Below, in pieces: positions 61,387-64,000 of a DNA stretch of 64,000 nt; positions within the stretch are counted from its first letter, which is position 1; each line of letters starts with the position of its first letter. Origin of the DNA: an uncultured Hyphomonas sp. (lineage in GTDB: Bacteria; Pseudomonadota; Alphaproteobacteria; Caulobacterales; Hyphomonadaceae); assembly GCF_963675305.1 (NCBI RefSeq), contig NZ_OY776147.1, forward strand, positions 434,001 to 498,000, given 5' to 3'. A program made the translations under genes and the position numbers. The notes below the pieces were generated by a model. It saw nothing but the letters and a program-made list of their open reading frames with translations, did not search any database and had not been told where the DNA came from.

Positions 61387-61448
61387 TGTCAAAAATATCT
61401 TACATCGCATATAGTCAAAGATTTTTGACATGTCAAATATTTCTTACA
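61387..61448. promoter_or_regulatory. TGTCAAA repeats, probable XRE operator
   Basis: TGTCAAAAATATCTTACA (61387-61404) and TGTCAAATATTTCTTACA (61431-61448) are direct repeats 44 bp apart. Between them GTCAAAGATTTTTGAC (61414-61429) is a perfect palindrome. They lie just before the DUF2178-like gene and probably bind the small XRE regulator. Confidence 0.65.
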
Positions 61449-61544
61449 AAGTATCGCGCGTCAGGAATCCGATCCGGCCTGATTGCGTTTGAGTGACAGG
61501 GGGATCCATCCTAGACTGAAGGTCCTGAAAAAAGGGAGGAAAAC

Positions 61545-61778
61545 ATGTCCAACGATGCTGCTGCCGGCACAATGATGATTGTGTTCGGTGTCGTCTATCT
61601 GGCGATCATCGTGCTGTTCATTGTCGGGTACTGGAAGATCTGGAGCAAGGCCGGCTTCAACGGGGCCTGGTCCCTGCTGATGCTGGTCCCACTGGTCAAT
61701 CTGATCGCTTTTCTGTATCTGGCCTTTGCTGATTGGCCCATTCATAAGCGTCTCCGTGACCCGGATACGTTTAACTAG
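61545..61778 (+). CDS. Small two-TM membrane protein, DUF5684-like
   Basis: A 77-residue protein with two hydrophobic helices (about 9-28 and 41-62) separated by WKIWSKAGFNGAWSLLM, and a short basic tail. The pattern WKIF.KAG.PGWA of DUF5684 proteins is echoed by KIWSKAGFNGAW. A good GGGAGG lies before the ATG. Function is unknown. It is alone before lysS. Confidence 0.75.
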   Translation: MSNDAAAGTMMIVFGVVYLAIIVLFIVGYWKIWSKAGFNGAWSLLMLVPLVNLIAFLYLAFADWPIHKRLRDPDTFN

Positions 61779-61866
61779 ACCAGACAGCCGATCGCTTTAC
61801 CGGTAGCCGGCGTTCGCGAGGCGCGACCGTCGGCTTCCTTTTGTCCCGTAGGAGACCCTGACCGAA

Positions 61867-63459
61867 ATGACCGATTTCTCCATCCTCGCCGAATCCGCCA
61901 AGGCATGGCCGTTCGAACTGGCGCGGAAACTCAAACAGCGTGTTGAGCAGCAGGAGAAAGCGGGTCAGCGAAAGCCTGGCGATCCCGTGATCTTCGAGAC
62001 GGGCTACGGCCCCTCGGGCCTGCCGCACATCGGCACGTTTGGCGAAGTCGTGCGCACCACGATGGTGCGCCATGCGTTTGAAGTTCTGACGAAAGGCGAG
62101 GTTCCGACGCGCCTCATCTGCGTGTCCGACGACATGGACGGCATGCGCAAGGTGCCGCCGACCGTCCCGAACCCGGAAAAGCTGGAGCCGTACCTCCAGA
62201 TGCCGCTGACGGCGGTGCCGGACCCGTTCGGCACGCATGAGTCATATGGCCAGCACATGAATGCGCGTCTCTGCGCCTTCCTCGACCAGTTCGGCTTCGA
62301 ATATGAATTCCTGTCGGCGACGGAATGCTACAAATCCGGCCGCTTTGACGAGATGCTGAAGCGCTCGGCAGAGAAGTATCAGGACATCATGGACGTGATG
62401 CTGCCGACGCTGGGCGAGGAACGCCAGGCGACCTACAGCCCGTTCCTGCCGATCCATCCGGAAACGGGCCATGTGCTCTACGTGCCGATGAAATCCGTCG
62501 ACGGCGCCAATGGCACGATCACCTTTGACGACGAGAGCGGCAAGGAATTCACGCTGCCGGTCACCGGCGGTCATGTGAAGATGCAGTGGAAGCCGGACTT
62601 CGGCATGCGCTGGGCGGCCCTTGGCGTGGACTTCGAAATGTTCGGCAAGGACCACCAGGCCAATGCGCCGATCTATTCGAAGATCACCAAGATCCTCGGC
62701 AAGCGTCCGCCGGAACAGTACGTCTACGAGATGTTCCTGGACGAGAAGGGCGAGAAGATCTCCAAGACCAAGGGCAATGGCATCTCGGTCGAGGACTGGC
62801 TGAAATATGCGCCGGACGAGAGCCTCAGCCTGTTCCAGTTCCAGAAACCGCGCGTGGCGAAGAAACTCTATTTCGACGTCATCCCGAAAGCCGTGGACGA
62901 ATACCTGATCTTCCTGGAGAAGTATCCGCACGAGGAACCGGCGCGGCAGATCGAGAATCCGGTCTGGCACATCCACAATGGCAATCCGCCGGAAGTGGAC
63001 ATGCCGGTCAGCTTCGCGCTGCTGCTGAACCTCGTGGCCGTGGCGAACCCGGAAGACAAGTCACAGCTCTGGGGCTTCATCACCCGCTATGCGCAGGATG
63101 CGTCTCCTGAGACCCATCCGTTGCTGGACGAACTCGCGGGCTATGCGATGCGCTACTACACGGACTTCATCCTGCCGGAGAAGACCTATCGCGCCCCGAC
63201 CGAGCAGGAACGCACGGCGATGGCGGACCTGTCGGCCCACCTCAAGGCCTTTGCCGATGAGCCGACCTCGGAAAACCTCCAGACGCTGACCTTCACGATC
63301 GGCAAGGATCACCATTTCGAGAACCTCCGCGAATGGTTCAAGGCGCTCTATGAAGTGCTGCTGGGCCAGGAACAGGGGCCGCGCTTCGGCAGCTTTGCCG
63401 CGCTCTACGGCAAGGACAACACCGCCCGCCTGATCGACGAGTCGCTGGCGCGCAGCTGA
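61867..63459 (+). CDS. lysS: Lysyl-tRNA synthetase, class I
   Basis: A 530-residue class I LysRS that charges tRNA-Lys. The class I signatures are present: the HIGH-type PSGLPHIGTFGE (residues about 51-62) and the KMSKS-type EKISKTKGNG (about 297-306). Most bacteria use the unrelated class II LysRS; class I is known in archaea, spirochaetes and many alphaproteobacteria. The start at 61867 is 11 nt after AGGAGA. Confidence 0.95.
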   Translation: MTDFSILAESAKAWPFELARKLKQRVEQQEKAGQRKPGDPVIFETGYGPSGLPHIGTFGEVVRTTMVRHAFEVLTKGEVPTRLICVSDDMDGMRKVPPTVPNPEKLEPYLQMPLTAVPDPFGTHESYGQHMNARLCAFLDQFGFEYEFLSATECYKSGRFDEMLKRSAEKYQDIMDVMLPTLGEERQATYSPFLPIHPETGHVLYVPMKSVDGANGTITFDDESGKEFTLPVTGGHVKMQWKPDFGMRWAALGVDFEMFGKDHQANAPIYSKITKILGKRPPEQYVYEMFLDEKGEKISKTKGNGISVEDWLKYAPDESLSLFQFQKPRVAKKLYFDVIPKAVDEYLIFLEKYPHEEPARQIENPVWHIHNGNPPEVDMPVSFALLLNLVAVANPEDKSQLWGFITRYAQDASPETHPLLDELAGYAMRYYTDFILPEKTYRAPTEQERTAMADLSAHLKAFADEPTSENLQTLTFTIGKDHHFENLREWFKALYEVLLGQEQGPRFGSFAALYGKDNTARLIDESLARS

Positions 63460-63502
63460 GAATTGCTGCGACGTAAGGTGCTCTCAACATTTGCCTGATC
63501 TA

Positions 63503-63524
63503 GTCTCCCCGGAAACGGGGAGAC
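63503..63524 (+). promoter_or_regulatory. Hairpin masking the ribosome-binding site of the next gene
   Basis: GTCTCCCCG and CGGGGAGAC form a perfect 9-bp stem closed by a GAAA tetraloop of the GNRA class. The 3' arm contains GGGGAG, the Shine-Dalgarno sequence 6-12 nt before ATG 63530, so the site would be hidden when the hairpin forms. This may be a thermosensor-like or ligand/protein-controlled translation switch, or merely a stability element. Confidence 0.6.
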
Positions 63525-63529
63525 CAGAC

Positions 63530-63856
63530 ATGCGCATTATCCGGGCCATCCTTCTGGCGGCCGTTTTCACCATCGCTCCAGCCTGTGTTGCCACCAAGGT
63601 CGTCACCGTTCCGGTTGGCCTGGCCGTCGATGCCGTGGGCGTTGCAGGCAAGGGCGTTGTCTGGGTCGGCGGCACCGCGGTGCGTGTGACCGGCGATGCG
63701 CTGGACGGGCCGGATGAATATGTCCGTCTCGACGTGACCTACAAGAACGGCAAGCACGTCCGCAAAACGATCAAGAAGAAGAACCTGGAGCGCCAGCTGA
63801 AGAAGCTGGGCAAGAAGGGCAAGATCGTCGACGTCGAGGTATCGCCCGCCGGTTGA
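63530..63856 (+). CDS. Hypothetical secreted protein, probable lipoprotein
   Basis: A 108-residue protein with a signal peptide ending in FTIAPAC (possible lipobox Cys 19). Residues 25-60 are rich in Val, Gly and Ala (VGLAVDAVGVAGKGVVWVGG), followed by a soluble end with YVRLDVTYKNGKHVRKTIKKK. The C-terminal third is very basic (Lys-rich). I do not recognise a family. The ATG at 63530 is chosen because the signal starts there; the ribosome site lies in the hairpin. It abuts the convergent serpin gene. Confidence 0.7.
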   Translation: MRIIRAILLAAVFTIAPACVATKVVTVPVGLAVDAVGVAGKGVVWVGGTAVRVTGDALDGPDEYVRLDVTYKNGKHVRKTIKKKNLERQLKKLGKKGKIVDVEVSPAG

Positions 63857-64000
63857 TCACTCGTCTTCCGCAGGCGGCGGTGCTTCCACCCGGCCCAGGA
63901 ACATCACGGTGCCTGTCGGCTTGTGACGCAGCGCGATCAGGAAGGGATGATCGGCGCGAAACTCGACCGGCTCTTCCTCCGGAACGAAAATCGCCGTGCG
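63857..64000 (-). CDS. Serpin-family serine protease inhibitor, 3' end
   Basis: The last 47 codons of a gene running out of the window. The translation reads PVEFRADHPFLIALRHKPTG and then TVMFLGRVEAPPP before the stop. This is the serpin C-terminal signature (F.ADHPF...RH...G...F.GRV). Serpins inhibit serine or cysteine proteases by a suicide conformational change and are sporadic in bacteria. The reactive centre and the rest lie outside. Confidence 0.85.
   Translation of the reverse strand, partial: RTAIFVPEEEPVEFRADHPFLIALRHKPTGTVMFLGRVEAPPPAEDE

Overview
The window is a 64 kb stretch of high-GC chromosome from an alphaproteobacterium. The gene set points to the Hyphomonadaceae/Maricaulales: a class I lysyl-tRNA synthetase, yggT-DUF167-folD order, sucC-sucD-sucA-sucB order, UrcA-family protein, a possible TipN-like polar coiled-coil protein, paired acyl-CoA dehydrogenases and DUF2849/DUF934 sulfite reduction genes. 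This placement is inferred from gene content, with no database comparison. I saw no rRNA or tRNA genes, CRISPR array, prophage, integrase or insertion sequence. Most of the window is ordinary, densely packed chromosome with many 1-4 nt start/stop overlaps.

Layout. 0.1-1.9 kb: yggT, DUF167, folD and a small HNH nuclease gene. 1.9-6.4 kb: a membrane LytTR regulator divergent from DUF2141/DUF2306 genes, then a PhoD-like lipoprotein and an MFS transporter. 6.5-13.9 kb: the TCA-cycle block sucC-[secreted hypothetical]-sucD-sucA-sucB, with a run of inverted repeats before sucA and a dihydrolipoyl succinyltransferase that carries two lipoyl domains. 14-19.1 kb: yghU, a hypothetical, chorismate mutase, an orphan HPt protein and a two-TM coiled-coil protein. 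19.1-25.5 kb: a LysR regulator divergent from the assimilatory sulfite operon cysG-DUF2849-GST-cysI-DUF934-cysH. 25.5-28.5 kb: a TrmH-family methyltransferase whose start codon sits in a terminator-like hairpin, a gene remnant and a frameshifted membrane gene.

28.5-35.5 kb: rpoH; a carbonic anhydrase-SulP pair divergent from an OxyR-like regulator that lacks the peroxide-sensing cysteines; rhomboid-zapE; an orphan receiver domain. 35.8-46.3 kb: acyltransferase, MarR with a palindromic operator, hydrolases, a GNAT-nitrilase fusion, and a MarR-OmpR-EnvZ type operon divergent from ilvE. 46.3-54.8 kb: 1-Cys peroxiredoxin, sixA, an UrcA gene with a repeat-rich AT-rich promoter, photolyase, three DnaA-box-like sites, a glycosyltransferase, an acyl-CoA dehydrogenase pair and DUF2853. 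55-64 kb: a membrane-anchored glutamate-synthase-like flavoprotein with DUF4105, bacterioferritin and bacterioferritin-associated ferredoxin behind a Fur-box-like site, an O-methyltransferase, TetR and XRE regulators with clear palindromic operators, class I lysS, and the 3' end of a serpin gene.

No single island stands out as a defence or secondary-metabolite system. The most interesting signals are regulatory and structural: the sucD-sucA leader, the bicarbonate/carbonic-anhydrase module with its cysteine-free OxyR-like regulator, the DnaA-box cluster at 50.2-50.4 kb, the Shine-Dalgarno-masking hairpin at 63.5 kb, the start-codon hairpin at 26.3 kb, and the sulfite operon that contains a GST and two uncharacterised proteins but no flavoprotein.
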